From: Burkholderiales bacterium RIFCSPHIGHO2_12_FULL_69_20
GTDB taxonomy: Bacteria > Pseudomonadota > Gammaproteobacteria > Burkholderiales > Burkholderiaceae_C
Assembly (NCBI GenBank): GCA_001770815.1
Contig: MESD01000216.1
Coordinates: 13,580 to 77,579, forward strand
Length of the DNA stretch: 64,000 nucleotides
Reading direction: 5' to 3'
A program made the position numbers and the translations under genes. Positions 53,160 through 62,764 of the stretch are shown here, one piece after another; position 1 is the first letter of the stretch, and every line of letters begins with the position of its first letter. Below the pieces are notes generated by a model that saw nothing but the letters and a program-made list of their open reading frames with translations, was not told where the DNA came from and did not search any database.

Positions 53160-54455
53160 ATGAATGCCGTACTGCAATCCGCCGCATCACAAACCGCCGA
53201 GTTGTCGGCTGCCCAGGCTGTGGGCAAGCAACGCGCCGCGGCGATGTCGCTGGACGGGCTGAACCCCGCCGACCCGCAGCACTTCATCGACGGCATCGAA
53301 GGCCATATCTTCGACCGTCTGCGTGCCGAGGACCCGGTGCACCGCAGCCGCAGTCAGGTGCCCGAGGTGGGCGAGTTCTGGTCGGTCACCCGCTACCAGG
53401 ACATCATGCACGTGGACACCCACCCCGATCTCTTCTCGTCGGATTGGTCCAAGGGCGGCATCACGCTGTTCAACCCGCCCGAGAGCGAGCGGCTGCCGAT
53501 GTTCATCGCGATGGACCCGCCCAAGCACGACGACCAGCGCAAGGCGGTGAGCACCATCGTGGCGCCGGCCAACCTGAACAACTGGCAAAGCCTGATCCGC
53601 CAGCGCACCGCCAACCTGCTGGACAGCCTGCCACGCAATGAAACCTTCGACTGGGTCGACAAGGTGTCGATCGAGCTGACCACCTGCATGCTGGCCACGC
53701 TGTTCGACTTTCCGTTCGAAGACCGCCGCCTGCTGACCTGGTGGTCAGACGTGGCCACGATGAACAAGGCCACCAACCCCGAAGCGCTGGAGCCGGCCGA
53801 GCGCATGGCCGAGCTGGGCAAGATGTTGGGCTACTTCACCAAGCTGTGGAATCAGCGCGTCAATGACGCGCCGCGCACCGACCTGGTGTCGATGCTGGCC
53901 CACGGCGCGGCCACCCGCAACATGCCGCCGATGGAGTACATGGGCAACCTGGTGCTGCTGATCGTGGGCGGCAACGACACCACCCGCAACAGCATGACCG
54001 GCGGCCTGCTGGCGCTGCATGACAACCCTGCGGAGATGGCCAAGCTGCGCGCCAACCCGGCGCTGATCGACAGCCTGGTGCCCGAGATCATCCGCTGGCA
54101 GACCCCGCTGGCCTACATGCGCCGCACCGCCACGCAAGACACCGAGCTGGGCGGCAAGCGGATCTTGCAGGGCGACAAGGTGGCGATGTGGTACTTGTCG
54201 GGCAACCGCGACGCGTCGGCGATCGACAACCCCGATCGCTTCATCATCGACCGCGCCCGGCCCCGCAACCACCTGAGCTTCGGCTTCGGCATCCACCGCT
54301 GCGTAGGCAACCGCCTGGCCGAGCTGCAGCTGAAGATCCTCTGGGAAGAGATCCTCAAGCGCTTCCCGGTGATCGAGGTGATGGGCCCGCCCACGCGCAT
54401 CCGCTCGTCGTTCGTGCGCGGCTACAGCCACCTGCCGGTGCGCATCCCCGGCTGA
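53160..54455 (+). CDS. Cytochrome P450, CYP153-like
   Basis: The 431-residue soluble P450 has the I-helix GGNDTTRNSM, the ExxR motif EIIR and the haem-binding FGFGIHRCVGNRLAE (Cys381). The stretch HLSFGFGIHRCVGNRLAELQ and FIAMDPPKHDDQRK closely fit CYP153 enzymes, which hydroxylate the terminal carbon of medium-chain alkanes or the methyl group of terpenes. AAGGAG lies 8 nt before the ATG. It follows its ferredoxin by 43 nt and converges on dctM. Confidence 0.9.
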   Translation: MNAVLQSAASQTAELSAAQAVGKQRAAAMSLDGLNPADPQHFIDGIEGHIFDRLRAEDPVHRSRSQVPEVGEFWSVTRYQDIMHVDTHPDLFSSDWSKGGITLFNPPESERLPMFIAMDPPKHDDQRKAVSTIVAPANLNNWQSLIRQRTANLLDSLPRNETFDWVDKVSIELTTCMLATLFDFPFEDRRLLTWWSDVATMNKATNPEALEPAERMAELGKMLGYFTKLWNQRVNDAPRTDLVSMLAHGAATRNMPPMEYMGNLVLLIVGGNDTTRNSMTGGLLALHDNPAEMAKLRANPALIDSLVPEIIRWQTPLAYMRRTATQDTELGGKRILQGDKVAMWYLSGNRDASAIDNPDRFIIDRARPRNHLSFGFGIHRCVGNRLAELQLKILWEEILKRFPVIEVMGPPTRIRSSFVRGYSHLPVRIPG

Positions 54456-54460
54456 CCCCT

Positions 54461-54489
54461 CGGCCGCGCTGGCTGCGCGTCAGCGGCCG
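54461..54489. terminator. Hairpin at the P450-dctM junction
   Basis: CGGCCGC (54461-54467) and GCGGCCG (54483-54489) can pair where the two genes converge; it covers the dctM stop region. There is no T-run. Confidence 0.35.
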
Positions 54490-55745
54490 ACCAGGCCCAT
54501 CGAGATCCAGGGTTGCCAGGCGATCAGCGCCAGACAACCCAGCATCAACACGATGAACGGCGTCGCGGCCAGGACCAGCTCACCGAACTTCTGCTTGAAG
54601 GTGGACATCGCCACCAGCAGGTTCAGCCCCACCGGCGGGGTGAGGAAGCCGATTTCGAGGTTGACGATCATGATGATGCCGAACATCACCGGGTCGAAAC
54701 CGTAGGCCACGGCCAGCGGGGCCAGCAGCGGGCCGAGGATCAGGATGGCCTCGCCCGAGGTCATCAGGCAGCCCACGATCAGCAGCAGCAGGTTGACGAT
54801 CAGCATGAACAGCAGCGGGCTGTCGGTGACGCCTTTCATCATCTCGACCATCATGCCGGGCACCTGATGCTCGGTGAGCACCAGGTTCAGGCTCAGCGCC
54901 ACGGCCAGCAACGGAAACAGCGTGCCACCCAGCTTGGAGGCGTCGAGCACCACATCGTAGAAGTGCCTGAGCTTGAATTCACGGTGGATGAAGGTCTCGA
55001 CCACCAGCGCGTACACCAGCGACACCGCCGCCGCCTCGATGGCCGAGAAGTAGCCGGTGTAGATCCCACCCAGCAGGATCACCGGCATCAGCAGCGCCCA
55101 GATGCCTTCGCGCATGGCCACGCGCAGGCGATGCCCGTCGAAGCGCTGGCGTGGCAGTTTGCGGTTGACCCACATCGAGTAGACCGCGAAGGCGCCCAGC
55201 AGCAGCAGGCCAGGGCCGATGCCGGCCACGAACAGGTCGGTGATCGAGGTTTCGGTGACCAGGCCGTAGAGGATCAGCGGGATCGAGGGCGGGATGATGA
55301 TGCCCAGCGTGCCGCCAGCCATGATGGCGCCCAGCGCAAAACGGTTGGGATAGCCGGCACCCGTCATGGCCGGCAGCATCACCGTGCCGATGGCCAGCAT
55401 GGTGACGATCGACGATCCCGAGATGGCCGCGAACACCCCGCAGCTGAGCACGCAGGCCACCGCCAGGCCGCCGGGCAGGTGCCCGGTGAGCGCGGCGGCC
55501 ACGCCGATCAGGCGCCGGGCGGTCGAGCCCTTGGTCATCACGCCGCCGCAGAGGATGAACATGGGAATCGACAGGATCAGCTCCTTGTCGAGCGAGATCC
55601 ACATGTCCTCGATGATGTAGTCGAGCTGGCCCTTGCCCCAGACGATGTGCACCACCGCCACCGCGGCCAGCAGGATCACCAGCAGCGGCTGGCGCAACGC
55701 GAGCAGCAATGCCACCAGGCCCAGCAGGATCAGGGCGCCGGTCAT
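54480..55745 (-). CDS. dctM: TRAP transporter large membrane subunit
   Basis: The 421-residue polytopic protein with about twelve hydrophobic segments is the DctM channel subunit (ISGSSIVTMLAIGTVMLPAM, GTLGIIIPPSIPLILYGLVT, NLEIGFLTPPVGLNLLVAMS). Together with DctQ and DctP it takes up organic acids driven by the Na+ gradient. Its ATG overlaps the dctQ stop (ATGA). Confidence 0.94.
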   Translation of the reverse strand: MTGALILLGLVALLLALRQPLLVILLAAVAVVHIVWGKGQLDYIIEDMWISLDKELILSIPMFILCGGVMTKGSTARRLIGVAAALTGHLPGGLAVACVLSCGVFAAISGSSIVTMLAIGTVMLPAMTGAGYPNRFALGAIMAGGTLGIIIPPSIPLILYGLVTETSITDLFVAGIGPGLLLLGAFAVYSMWVNRKLPRQRFDGHRLRVAMREGIWALLMPVILLGGIYTGYFSAIEAAAVSLVYALVVETFIHREFKLRHFYDVVLDASKLGGTLFPLLAVALSLNLVLTEHQVPGMMVEMMKGVTDSPLLFMLIVNLLLLIVGCLMTSGEAILILGPLLAPLAVAYGFDPVMFGIIMIVNLEIGFLTPPVGLNLLVAMSTFKQKFGELVLAATPFIVLMLGCLALIAWQPWISMGLVGR

Positions 55746-56326
55746 TCCTGAAACTCCGGCGGGGCCGGCCGCAGCGCGGGCCAGGTGGCAAAGACGAAGT
55801 AGCGCATCGCCGCCGATGCAAAGCCAGCCGGGATCGCCATCTGGATCGGCCAGGCCGACACGTTGATCACCGCGGCCAGCACACCCGACTCCTTGGAGGC
55901 CAGCACGAACAGCACGCCATACCAGGTGACGCCCAGCAGGAACAGGCCGGTGAACAGGTCGGCCAGGCGGTCCATGTGTGGACCCCAGGCCTTGGGCACC
56001 CAGGCAAAACCCACCCGCGGCACCAGATGCACGCCAGTGGCCGTGGCGATGCCGATGCCGGCAAACGAGCCGATGACGAGTGCAAACACCGCCATCTTCT
56101 GCGACCCGAACAGCCCGGTGGCGCCCACCTTGATGCCCAGCATCGCCATCGCCGGGCCATAGGCCTCACGCCCCAGCACGTCGATCACCAGCACCAACGC
56201 GATGAAGCTGAAGGCCAGCACGGCGATCCAGCATTCAAGCCGGTGCCAGCCTCGCAACAGGCGGGCCACCGCCGCGGGCGCGGGCGGGTAGGCAGGCACC
56301 CGGCCCGCCGTGGAACTTGACGTCAT
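55742..56326 (-). CDS. dctQ: TRAP transporter small membrane subunit
   Basis: The 194-residue protein has four hydrophobic segments and WHRLECWIAVLAFSFIALVL near the start, typical of DctQ. The ATG at 56326 (MTSSSTAGRVPAY) is preferred to the in-frame one at 56374. It lies between dctP and dctM on the same strand. Confidence 0.88.
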   Translation of the reverse strand: MTSSSTAGRVPAYPPAPAAVARLLRGWHRLECWIAVLAFSFIALVLVIDVLGREAYGPAMAMLGIKVGATGLFGSQKMAVFALVIGSFAGIGIATATGVHLVPRVGFAWVPKAWGPHMDRLADLFTGLFLLGVTWYGVLFVLASKESGVLAAVINVSAWPIQMAIPAGFASAAMRYFVFATWPALRPAPPEFQE

Positions 56327-56420
56327 GGACACATCCCGGTTCAGCACGGCCAGCCGGCCGCGCTGGCGCCGCAACCGGCCGCGGCGCGGCGCCGCAACCC
56401 GTTGCAGGCAGCCTGCTGCT

Positions 56421-57428
56421 TTACTTGGCGCCTTCGCAGGCCTTCTTGCCGGCGTCCATCATGGCCAGGAACTTCTCGCCCTCGGGGCCCACATCCTTGG
56501 CAATGGCGGCCCAGACCGGCTCCAGCCCCTTGGCCCATTCGGCCAGTTGCGCGGGCGTGGCTTCGACCACCGTGCCGCCGGCCTGCTTGTGCACACCGGT
56601 CAGCGCGGTGTCGACGCCGCGGATCTCGGCACGCAGGGTGCTGACCGGGGTTTTCCTGGCGCCCCGGTCGAACGATGCGCGCACATCGGCGGGCAGTTTG
56701 TCGTACACGCCCTTGTTCATCAGCGTGATGCCGGCCGACTCCCACAGCGGCAGCTTGGTCATCACCGGCAGCACCTTGTTCAAGCCCGAGGGCACGTAGA
56801 ACGCGTACGGTGTCGGGTAGGTGTCGATGAGGCCGGTCTGCGACGACGAGGTGGCCTCGGCCACCGAGGTGGGGATCGGATTGGCGCCCATCGCGCGCCA
56901 GAAATCGGCGGTCATCTTGTTGGCGACCACGCCCACCTTGATGCCCTTGACGTCGGCCGGCGTGAGGTAGGGCTTCTTGCCCGGCAGGTGCACCGAGCCC
57001 ACCTCGCCCCAGTTCAGGAACACCAGGTTCTTCTTGGCCAGCGCCTCGGTGGCATGCTGCTGCAGGTGGTTGTCCAGCGTGCAATCGCGCTGCGCCCGGT
57101 TGGCAAAGAACATCGGCAACTGGATCAGCGCCAGCTCGGGCACCTGCAGCGCCACGGCATTGGCGGTGAACGAACCCATCTCGAGGCGCCCGCGCGAGAT
57201 CTGCGCGATCGCGTCGTTTTCGCTGCCCAGCTGCGAGCCGAAGAACGGCGTGATCTTGACGGCGCCTGCCGTCTCGCCAGCCACCTCGGCAGCCATGCGG
57301 ATGACCTGCTTGGCCCAGGGCGAGGTGGGCGGCGCCGACGAGGCGAACTTGAATTCGGTCTGGGCACTGGCCAGGCCGCTGGCGCACAGCATCGACAGGG
57401 CAGCCAGCGGGATGAGGGTTCGCTTCAT
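56421..57428 (-). CDS. dctP: TRAP transporter substrate-binding protein
   Basis: The 335-residue periplasmic protein has a signal peptide (MKRTLIPLAALSMLCASGLASAQ) and a DctP fold with EMGSFTANAVALQVPELALI, DVKGIKVGVVANKMTADFWR and LGIDTYPTPYAFYVP-like sequence. The conserved Arg in the family ligand site binds a carboxylate or similar acid group. AAGGAG precedes the start. It lies between the alkylsulfatase and dctQ genes, so the ligand may be an organosulfate or its acid product. Confidence 0.91.
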   Translation of the reverse strand: MKRTLIPLAALSMLCASGLASAQTEFKFASSAPPTSPWAKQVIRMAAEVAGETAGAVKITPFFGSQLGSENDAIAQISRGRLEMGSFTANAVALQVPELALIQLPMFFANRAQRDCTLDNHLQQHATEALAKKNLVFLNWGEVGSVHLPGKKPYLTPADVKGIKVGVVANKMTADFWRAMGANPIPTSVAEATSSSQTGLIDTYPTPYAFYVPSGLNKVLPVMTKLPLWESAGITLMNKGVYDKLPADVRASFDRGARKTPVSTLRAEIRGVDTALTGVHKQAGGTVVEATPAQLAEWAKGLEPVWAAIAKDVGPEGEKFLAMMDAGKKACEGAK

Positions 57429-57482
57429 GGTGTTGTCTCCTTGGGAGGGGTGTTGAAAGTGTTGCAGATGGCCGGACGCCGG

Positions 57483-59471
57483 CTATCGGGGAAACGCCGG
57501 GGGCGGCGCGGGCGGCCGCGGCCCGACCACCGGGAACATGCGGTTGAACTGATCCAGCGTGGCCAGCAGCGACGGCAGCGCCTGGACCGATCCGGTCACG
57601 CTGATCTGACCGGCCTGCAGCGCATCGGCAAAGCTCAGGCGCTGCAGCACGATCTCGTCGAGCGTGCTGCGCGCCAGGGTCACCGTGGCATCGGCATCGG
57701 CAGCGGCCACGTCCAGGCGGTGGGTCAGCGCACTGTTCTCCAGGTTCAGCAAGGCGCGTTCGCCGGTGTCGCTGAAATGCCAGTTCAGCCGCAGCCGCAG
57801 GCCCTCGGCGCGATCGCCGTCCACCCGCATCGCGAGGTAGTCGAAGAACAGGCCGATCGGCATGGCGCGCACGATGTCGCCACTGGCCATCGGCGCGTTG
57901 GGCAGCTTGGGCACGCCGTGGCGCAACTCCAGCGCCGCCTGCAGGTAGGCGTTGCGCCAGGTGGCCGATTCGGCCTGGTAGCCCAGTTGCTCCAGCGCCT
58001 GGGCGCCCAGCGTGCAGGCGGCCAGCGTTTGGGCGTCGCCCTCGCTGCCGGCATGGGCCAGCTGGGCGCAGACCTGCGCCACCCAGCGGTATTCACCACG
58101 CTCGAAGTCGGCTTGCGCGCGCTGCAGCACGGCCTCGGCGCCGCCCATGTACTCGATGGCCTTGCGCGCCGACTCGGCCGGTGGCAGCGCATCCAGGTGC
58201 GCCGGGTTGCCGTCGTACCAGCCGATGTAGCGCTGCACGATGGCCTTCACGTTGTGGCGTACCGTGCCGTAGAAACCGTGGCACGACCAGTCACGCTGCA
58301 GGCTGGGCGGCAGCTGCAGCACCTCGGCGATCTCGCCGGCCAGGCGGCCGTGGTTCATCAGCCGCACAGTCTGGTCGTGCACGAACTTGTACAGATCGCG
58401 CTGGCGCCGCAGGAAGCCGTCGATCGCCTCGCCGCCCCACACCGGCCAGTGATGCTGGGCGATCAGCACGTCGGCATCGGCGCCGTAGCGCTGCAGCGCG
58501 CCATCCAGGTAGCGCGACCAGGCCAGTGAATCGCGCGCCAGCGCACCGCGCAGCGGCAGCAGGTTGTGGAAGTTGTGGCTGCTGATCTCGGTCATGTTCA
58601 GCACCCTCAAGCCCGGGTGGTGGATGATCATTTCCGACGGCGCCTCGGCGCCCGGCGTCAGCTCGAAGACGCACTCGATGCCGTCGATGACATGGCGCTC
58701 CACCGGCTGCTCGATCACCCGCGTGGGCGCGATCAACGACATCGTGCCCATCGAGGTGGTCTTGCCCAGACCGGCGTCCACCTGCCCGCGCTCGCCCTTG
58801 GGCAGCAGCGGGCCGAACTGGAACAGCGCGCGGCGCACCATCGCGTTGCCGGCCATCACGTTCTCGCCGACCGCCTCTTCCATGAAGGCCTTGGGGGCGA
58901 TCACCTGCACCCGGCCGGCCTTCACATCGGCCTCGTCGATGACGCCGCGCACGCCACCGAAGTGGTCGGAGTGGCTGTGCGAATACACCACCGCCACCAC
59001 CGGCTTGTGCGCCTGGTCGGGCCGGTGCTGGCGGTACAGCGCCAGCGCGGCGCGCGCCACCTCGGTGCTGACCAGCGGGTCGATCAGGATCAGCCCGGTG
59101 TCTCCTTCGATGATGGTCATGTTCGAGATGTCGATGCCGCGCACCTGGTACACCCGCTCGCACACCTTGAACAGCCCGGTGATCATGTTCACCCGCGCGT
59201 GGCGCCACAGGCCGGGGTGCACCGTGTCGGGCGGCTGCTCGTCGGCCAGAAAGCCGTAGGCCGCCAGATTCCACACCGGGGCGCCGTTGGCGCGGGTGAT
59301 GGCGCCGGGCGGCAGGTCGGCGATGAAGCCGCGCCGCGCGTCGTCGAAGCTCTGCTGGTCGGCCATCGGCAGCCAGCGCAGCGCGGCATGCTGGCAGGCG
59401 CGGGTGGCCTCGGTGGCGGGCAGCGCGCCGGGTGGGCCGCTGGCTTGGCTTGCACGGATCGTCGGGTTCAT
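57483..59471 (-). CDS. Alkylsulfatase of the metallo-beta-lactamase type (SdsA1/BDS1-like)
   Basis: The 662-residue protein has the binuclear-zinc motif HSHSDH (His165, 167, Asp169, His170), followed by GGVRG; an alkylsulfatase dimerisation domain (about 390-520) and a C-terminal SCP2-like domain (about 530-650). This is the three-domain build of enzymes that hydrolyse long-chain primary alkyl sulfates such as SDS to alcohol plus sulfate. No signal peptide is visible, unlike periplasmic SdsA1, so it may work in the cytoplasm after uptake. AGGAAGG precedes the ATG. Confidence 0.9.
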   Translation of the reverse strand: MNPTIRASQASGPPGALPATEATRACQHAALRWLPMADQQSFDDARRGFIADLPPGAITRANGAPVWNLAAYGFLADEQPPDTVHPGLWRHARVNMITGLFKVCERVYQVRGIDISNMTIIEGDTGLILIDPLVSTEVARAALALYRQHRPDQAHKPVVAVVYSHSHSDHFGGVRGVIDEADVKAGRVQVIAPKAFMEEAVGENVMAGNAMVRRALFQFGPLLPKGERGQVDAGLGKTTSMGTMSLIAPTRVIEQPVERHVIDGIECVFELTPGAEAPSEMIIHHPGLRVLNMTEISSHNFHNLLPLRGALARDSLAWSRYLDGALQRYGADADVLIAQHHWPVWGGEAIDGFLRRQRDLYKFVHDQTVRLMNHGRLAGEIAEVLQLPPSLQRDWSCHGFYGTVRHNVKAIVQRYIGWYDGNPAHLDALPPAESARKAIEYMGGAEAVLQRAQADFERGEYRWVAQVCAQLAHAGSEGDAQTLAACTLGAQALEQLGYQAESATWRNAYLQAALELRHGVPKLPNAPMASGDIVRAMPIGLFFDYLAMRVDGDRAEGLRLRLNWHFSDTGERALLNLENSALTHRLDVAAADADATVTLARSTLDEIVLQRLSFADALQAGQISVTGSVQALPSLLATLDQFNRMFPVVGPRPPAPPPAFPR

Positions 59472-59564
59472 GTCGGGTCCTTCCTGCAGGGGTGGGCGGT
59501 GGATGCAGCGCGGGTGGCGAAGTGCCGATGGGGCGAAGTGCCGATGAGGCGATGAGGCGATGGG

Positions 59565-61868
59565 CTACTGCCGCGCCAGCTCCACCTCGGCCAGCGCGTC
59601 GCCGTCAATGCGGGCCACCGGATCCAGCGTCACCGTCACCCGGCGCAGCCGGCCGGTGAAGACGAACGGCGCTTCGTAGTGCGATACCGGCGAGCCGCGG
59701 TCCAGGCCGATGTCCAGCCCCGACCACGACACCAGCATGTTGAAACCATGGGCGCCTTGCAGCGTGCCGGCCGGCTGGCCGTCGATCAGCAAGGTGGCAC
59801 GCCGGTACGACGGCACCTGCACCGGCGCGCCCACCGGCGGCTGAAAGCGCACCAGCGGGCCCTGGTCCAGACGCAGGCCCAGCGTGTGATGCCCGGCTGG
59901 CACCCGCTGCGCGGAGCGCAGAACGTGGTGCACACCCCCGATGTTGAGGTCGTGCACCAGGTGGCCGTCCTGCAGGTACAGGCTGTAGCCCGAGGTGGCA
60001 TCACCATGCGCGATCAGCACGCCCTGCGCCGGCGCCTCGCCCAGCGTCACCTCGGCCTCGATGCGGTAGCCGCGGCCACGCACGTCGGGCGCCACGTCGG
60101 TGGGCAGATGGCCCATGCCGGCGTGCATCACGAAGCGGGTGCGATCACCCTGCACACGCAGGCCGTTGGCGGCAAAGCGGGCGGCAAAACGATCGTCCAG
60201 CGGCAGCACCTGGCAGCGCTCGGCCTCTTGCCACCACAGCGCCTGCAGCTGCTGCAGCCGCTCGGGCTGCGCCGCGGCCAGGTCGTGGTTCTCGGCGAAG
60301 TCGTCGTCCAGGTGATACAGCTCCCAGCGATCGGCGTCGAAGGGCTGGCCCGGCGGGTGAAACGCCACCGCCTTCCAGCCCGCGTGCCACAGGCCGCGGT
60401 GGCCGAACATCTCGAAGTACTGCGGCCGCGTGCGAATGGGCGCACCGGCCTGGCGCAGATCGGCGGCAAAGCTCTCGCCGTCCAGCCGCAGGCAGTCCAG
60501 GCCCTTGAGCTGGCGCGGTGGCTCGATGCCGAGCAGGTCCAGCAGCGTGGGCACCACGTCGGTGGCGTGGTGAAAGCCATGGCGCAACTCGCCCCGTGCG
60601 GCCAGCCCCTTGGGCCAGCTGATGACCAGCGGATCGCGGATGCCGCCGCCGTGGGTGTTCTGCTTGTAGCGCTTGAGCGGCGTGTTGGCGCACATCGCCC
60701 AGCCCCAGGGAAAGTTCGAATGCGTGTCGGGCCCGCCGATGTCGTCGATGCGTTCGATCTTCCTGGGTGGCGGCTCGGGCAGCTGGTTGTAGGGCCCCAT
60801 CGCGTTGACGAAGCCGAGCGGCCCACCCTCCTGGCTGGCCCCGTTGTCCGACAGCACGACGATGACGGTGTCGTCCAGCTGGCCGCTGGCCTCCAGGTGC
60901 GCCACCAGCCGCGCGATCTGCTGGTCGGCATGGTCCAGCATCGCGGCATAGGCCGCTTGCAGGCGGGTCATCAGCGCGCGCAGCGGCGGCTCGTGCGTGT
61001 CCCAGGGCTTCACGCCGTCGTTGCGTGGCGGCAGCGTGGTGCCGGGCGGCACGATGCCCAGTGCCAGCTGGCGCGCCAGCCGGCGCGCGCGCTCGGCGTC
61101 CCAGCCGTGGCCGAACTCGGCGTCATAACCTCGGATCAGCGCGGCCGGCGCCTGGTGCGGCGCGTGGCAGGCGCCCGGCGCCAGCCACAGGTGCCAGGGC
61201 TTGGCCGGCTGGTCGGCCTCGTGGTCGGCCAGGTAGCGGATGGCTTGATCCACCAGATCGGCGCTGAGGTGGTAGCCGGACTCGAAGCTGCCGGGCGCTG
61301 CGAACTGGCCACTGAGCGGCGTGTTGTCGCGCACCAGCTCGGGCGCGTACTGGTCGGTCTCGGCGTCCATGAAGCCGTAGAAGCGGTCGTAACCCCGGCC
61401 CAGCGGCCAGCCGTCGAAGGGGCCGGTGGGGCCGGTCTCGTTCAGCGGCGTGACATGCCACTTGCCCAGCATGTAGTTGACGTAGCCGTGCGGGCGCAGC
61501 ATCTCGGCCAGCGTGGCCGCCTCGGGTGCGATCTTGCCGCGGTAGCCCGGAAATCCACTGTCGAAGTTGGCCAGGCAGCCCATCCCCACCGCATGGTGGT
61601 TGCAGCCGGTCATCAGCGCCGCACGGGTGGTCGAGCACATCGCCGTGGTGTGGAAGCCGGTGAGCCGCAGACCACGCGCAGCCAGCGCGTCGATGGCCGG
61701 GGTGCGGATGGTCGAGCCATAGCAGCCCAGGTCGGAAAAGCCGACGTCGTCGAACAGCACCACCAGCACGTTCGGCTTCCTGGCGGCCACATCGGGGCGC
61801 GGCGGCCACCAGGGGGTGGCGTCGGCGATCGTCTTGCCGATCGTGCCGGGAAAGCGGGCTGCAGTCAT
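59565..61868 (-). CDS. Type I arylsulfatase
   Basis: The 767-residue protein has the sulfatase fold with the metal ligands DDVGFSDLGC and the formylglycine site C-S-T-T-R (Cys78-Arg82) in MCSTTRAALMTG, in place of the usual CxPSR. TGCNHHAVGMG is typical of the large arylsulfatase group. A C-terminal beta-rich domain follows (about 540-767). Maturation needs a formylglycine-generating or anaerobic enzyme encoded elsewhere; none is in the window. No signal peptide is visible. It is divergent from the Crp-like regulator and upstream of the alkylsulfatase gene. Confidence 0.92.
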   Translation of the reverse strand: MTAARFPGTIGKTIADATPWWPPRPDVAARKPNVLVVLFDDVGFSDLGCYGSTIRTPAIDALAARGLRLTGFHTTAMCSTTRAALMTGCNHHAVGMGCLANFDSGFPGYRGKIAPEAATLAEMLRPHGYVNYMLGKWHVTPLNETGPTGPFDGWPLGRGYDRFYGFMDAETDQYAPELVRDNTPLSGQFAAPGSFESGYHLSADLVDQAIRYLADHEADQPAKPWHLWLAPGACHAPHQAPAALIRGYDAEFGHGWDAERARRLARQLALGIVPPGTTLPPRNDGVKPWDTHEPPLRALMTRLQAAYAAMLDHADQQIARLVAHLEASGQLDDTVIVVLSDNGASQEGGPLGFVNAMGPYNQLPEPPPRKIERIDDIGGPDTHSNFPWGWAMCANTPLKRYKQNTHGGGIRDPLVISWPKGLAARGELRHGFHHATDVVPTLLDLLGIEPPRQLKGLDCLRLDGESFAADLRQAGAPIRTRPQYFEMFGHRGLWHAGWKAVAFHPPGQPFDADRWELYHLDDDFAENHDLAAAQPERLQQLQALWWQEAERCQVLPLDDRFAARFAANGLRVQGDRTRFVMHAGMGHLPTDVAPDVRGRGYRIEAEVTLGEAPAQGVLIAHGDATSGYSLYLQDGHLVHDLNIGGVHHVLRSAQRVPAGHHTLGLRLDQGPLVRFQPPVGAPVQVPSYRRATLLIDGQPAGTLQGAHGFNMLVSWSGLDIGLDRGSPVSHYEAPFVFTGRLRRVTVTLDPVARIDGDALAEVELARQ

Positions 61869-61929
61869 CGAGTCACCCCGGGGGCATCGGAGGCGCGATC
61901 GTAGACAGTGCGGGCCGTCTCAATCTCCA

Positions 61930-61953
61930 CCTGGGTGACAATCCTGGGTCAAA
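61930..61953. repeat. 13-bp-spaced direct repeat in the sulfatase-regulator gap
   Basis: CCTGGGTGACA (61930-61940) recurs as CCTGGGTCAAA (61943-61953), 13 bp apart, in the 89-bp gap between the arylsulfatase gene and the Crp/Fnr gene. It may be a regulator-binding site for either gene. Confidence 0.45.
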
Positions 61954-61957
61954 CCTG

Positions 61958-62671
61958 ATGATCGCTATCCCTCCCCCCACCGGCCCCTTGCCCGGCCTGG
62001 GTGCGCCCGAGAACCCGGCGGCCAGCACCGGCTCGTTTCGCGAGCGCCTGCAGGACCTGCCCCCCGAGGTGGCGGCCGAGTTGGTGCGCGTGGGCACCCG
62101 CCGGCCCTGGCGCCGGGGCCAGATGGTGGTGCGCCAGGGCGCGCACAGCCATGCCATCGTGGTGGCGTTGCAGGGCCGGCTGTCGGTCACGCTGGGCTCG
62201 CCTGACGGCCGCAGCACGCTGATGCGCTGGCTCGACGAGGGCGAGGTGCTGGGCCTGGCCGATGTGCTGGCCGGCCTGCCGTCGCCGGTGTCGGTGCAGG
62301 CGCAGGGGCCCGCCACCACGCTGCAGGTCGAGCGCGACGCCTTCGTGCAGGTGCTGCGCCAGCACCCCGAGGGCGCCATCGGCATCGCCGTGCTGCTGAG
62401 CCGCCGGGTGGCCGATCTGTTTCGCTACATCGAGATGACCAGCGCGCGCCCGCTGGCCGACCGGGTGGCGTATGCGCTGCAACGGCTGGCACGCTCGCAA
62501 GGCCAGCCCGACAACGAAGGCCACCTGCGCCTGAAGGTCACCCAGGCCGATCTGGCGATGGCCGCCAACGCCTCGCGCCAGCGTGTGCATCTGGTCTTGC
62601 AGCGGCTGCAGGCCGAAGGCCACATCCGGCTGGGCTATGGCACGGTGACGCTGCTGACGACCGACCTCTGA
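61958..62671 (+). CDS. Crp/Fnr-family transcriptional regulator
   Basis: The 237-residue protein has an N-terminal cyclic-nucleotide-binding-like beta roll (about 35-145: QMVVRQGAHSHAIVVALQG) and a C-terminal Crp helix-turn-helix (about 165-235: QADLAMAANASRQRVHLVLQ). The Fnr cysteines are missing, so it is not a classical oxygen sensor. Divergent orientation to the sulfatase genes suggests it controls them. A strong terminator follows at 62826. Confidence 0.9.
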   Translation: MIAIPPPTGPLPGLGAPENPAASTGSFRERLQDLPPEVAAELVRVGTRRPWRRGQMVVRQGAHSHAIVVALQGRLSVTLGSPDGRSTLMRWLDEGEVLGLADVLAGLPSPVSVQAQGPATTLQVERDAFVQVLRQHPEGAIGIAVLLSRRVADLFRYIEMTSARPLADRVAYALQRLARSQGQPDNEGHLRLKVTQADLAMAANASRQRVHLVLQRLQAEGHIRLGYGTVTLLTTDL

Positions 62672-62764
62672 GCCGGCACCCAGCCACCAGCGGCGCCCGT
62701 GCCAGATCCCCGATTCGGGTGCCAGGCCCGGGCATCCCCGCATCGGGGATTGCATTTCAACAAA

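Noticed and set aside
56310-58529. 739-codon plus-strand open frame over the TRAP and alkylsulfatase genes
   Set aside because: Antisense shadow covering parts of three genes; the composition is typical of reverse-frame GC-rich DNA.
59679-61904. 741-codon plus-strand open frame over the arylsulfatase gene
   Set aside because: Antisense shadow; the arylsulfatase active-site and metal motifs settle the true strand.
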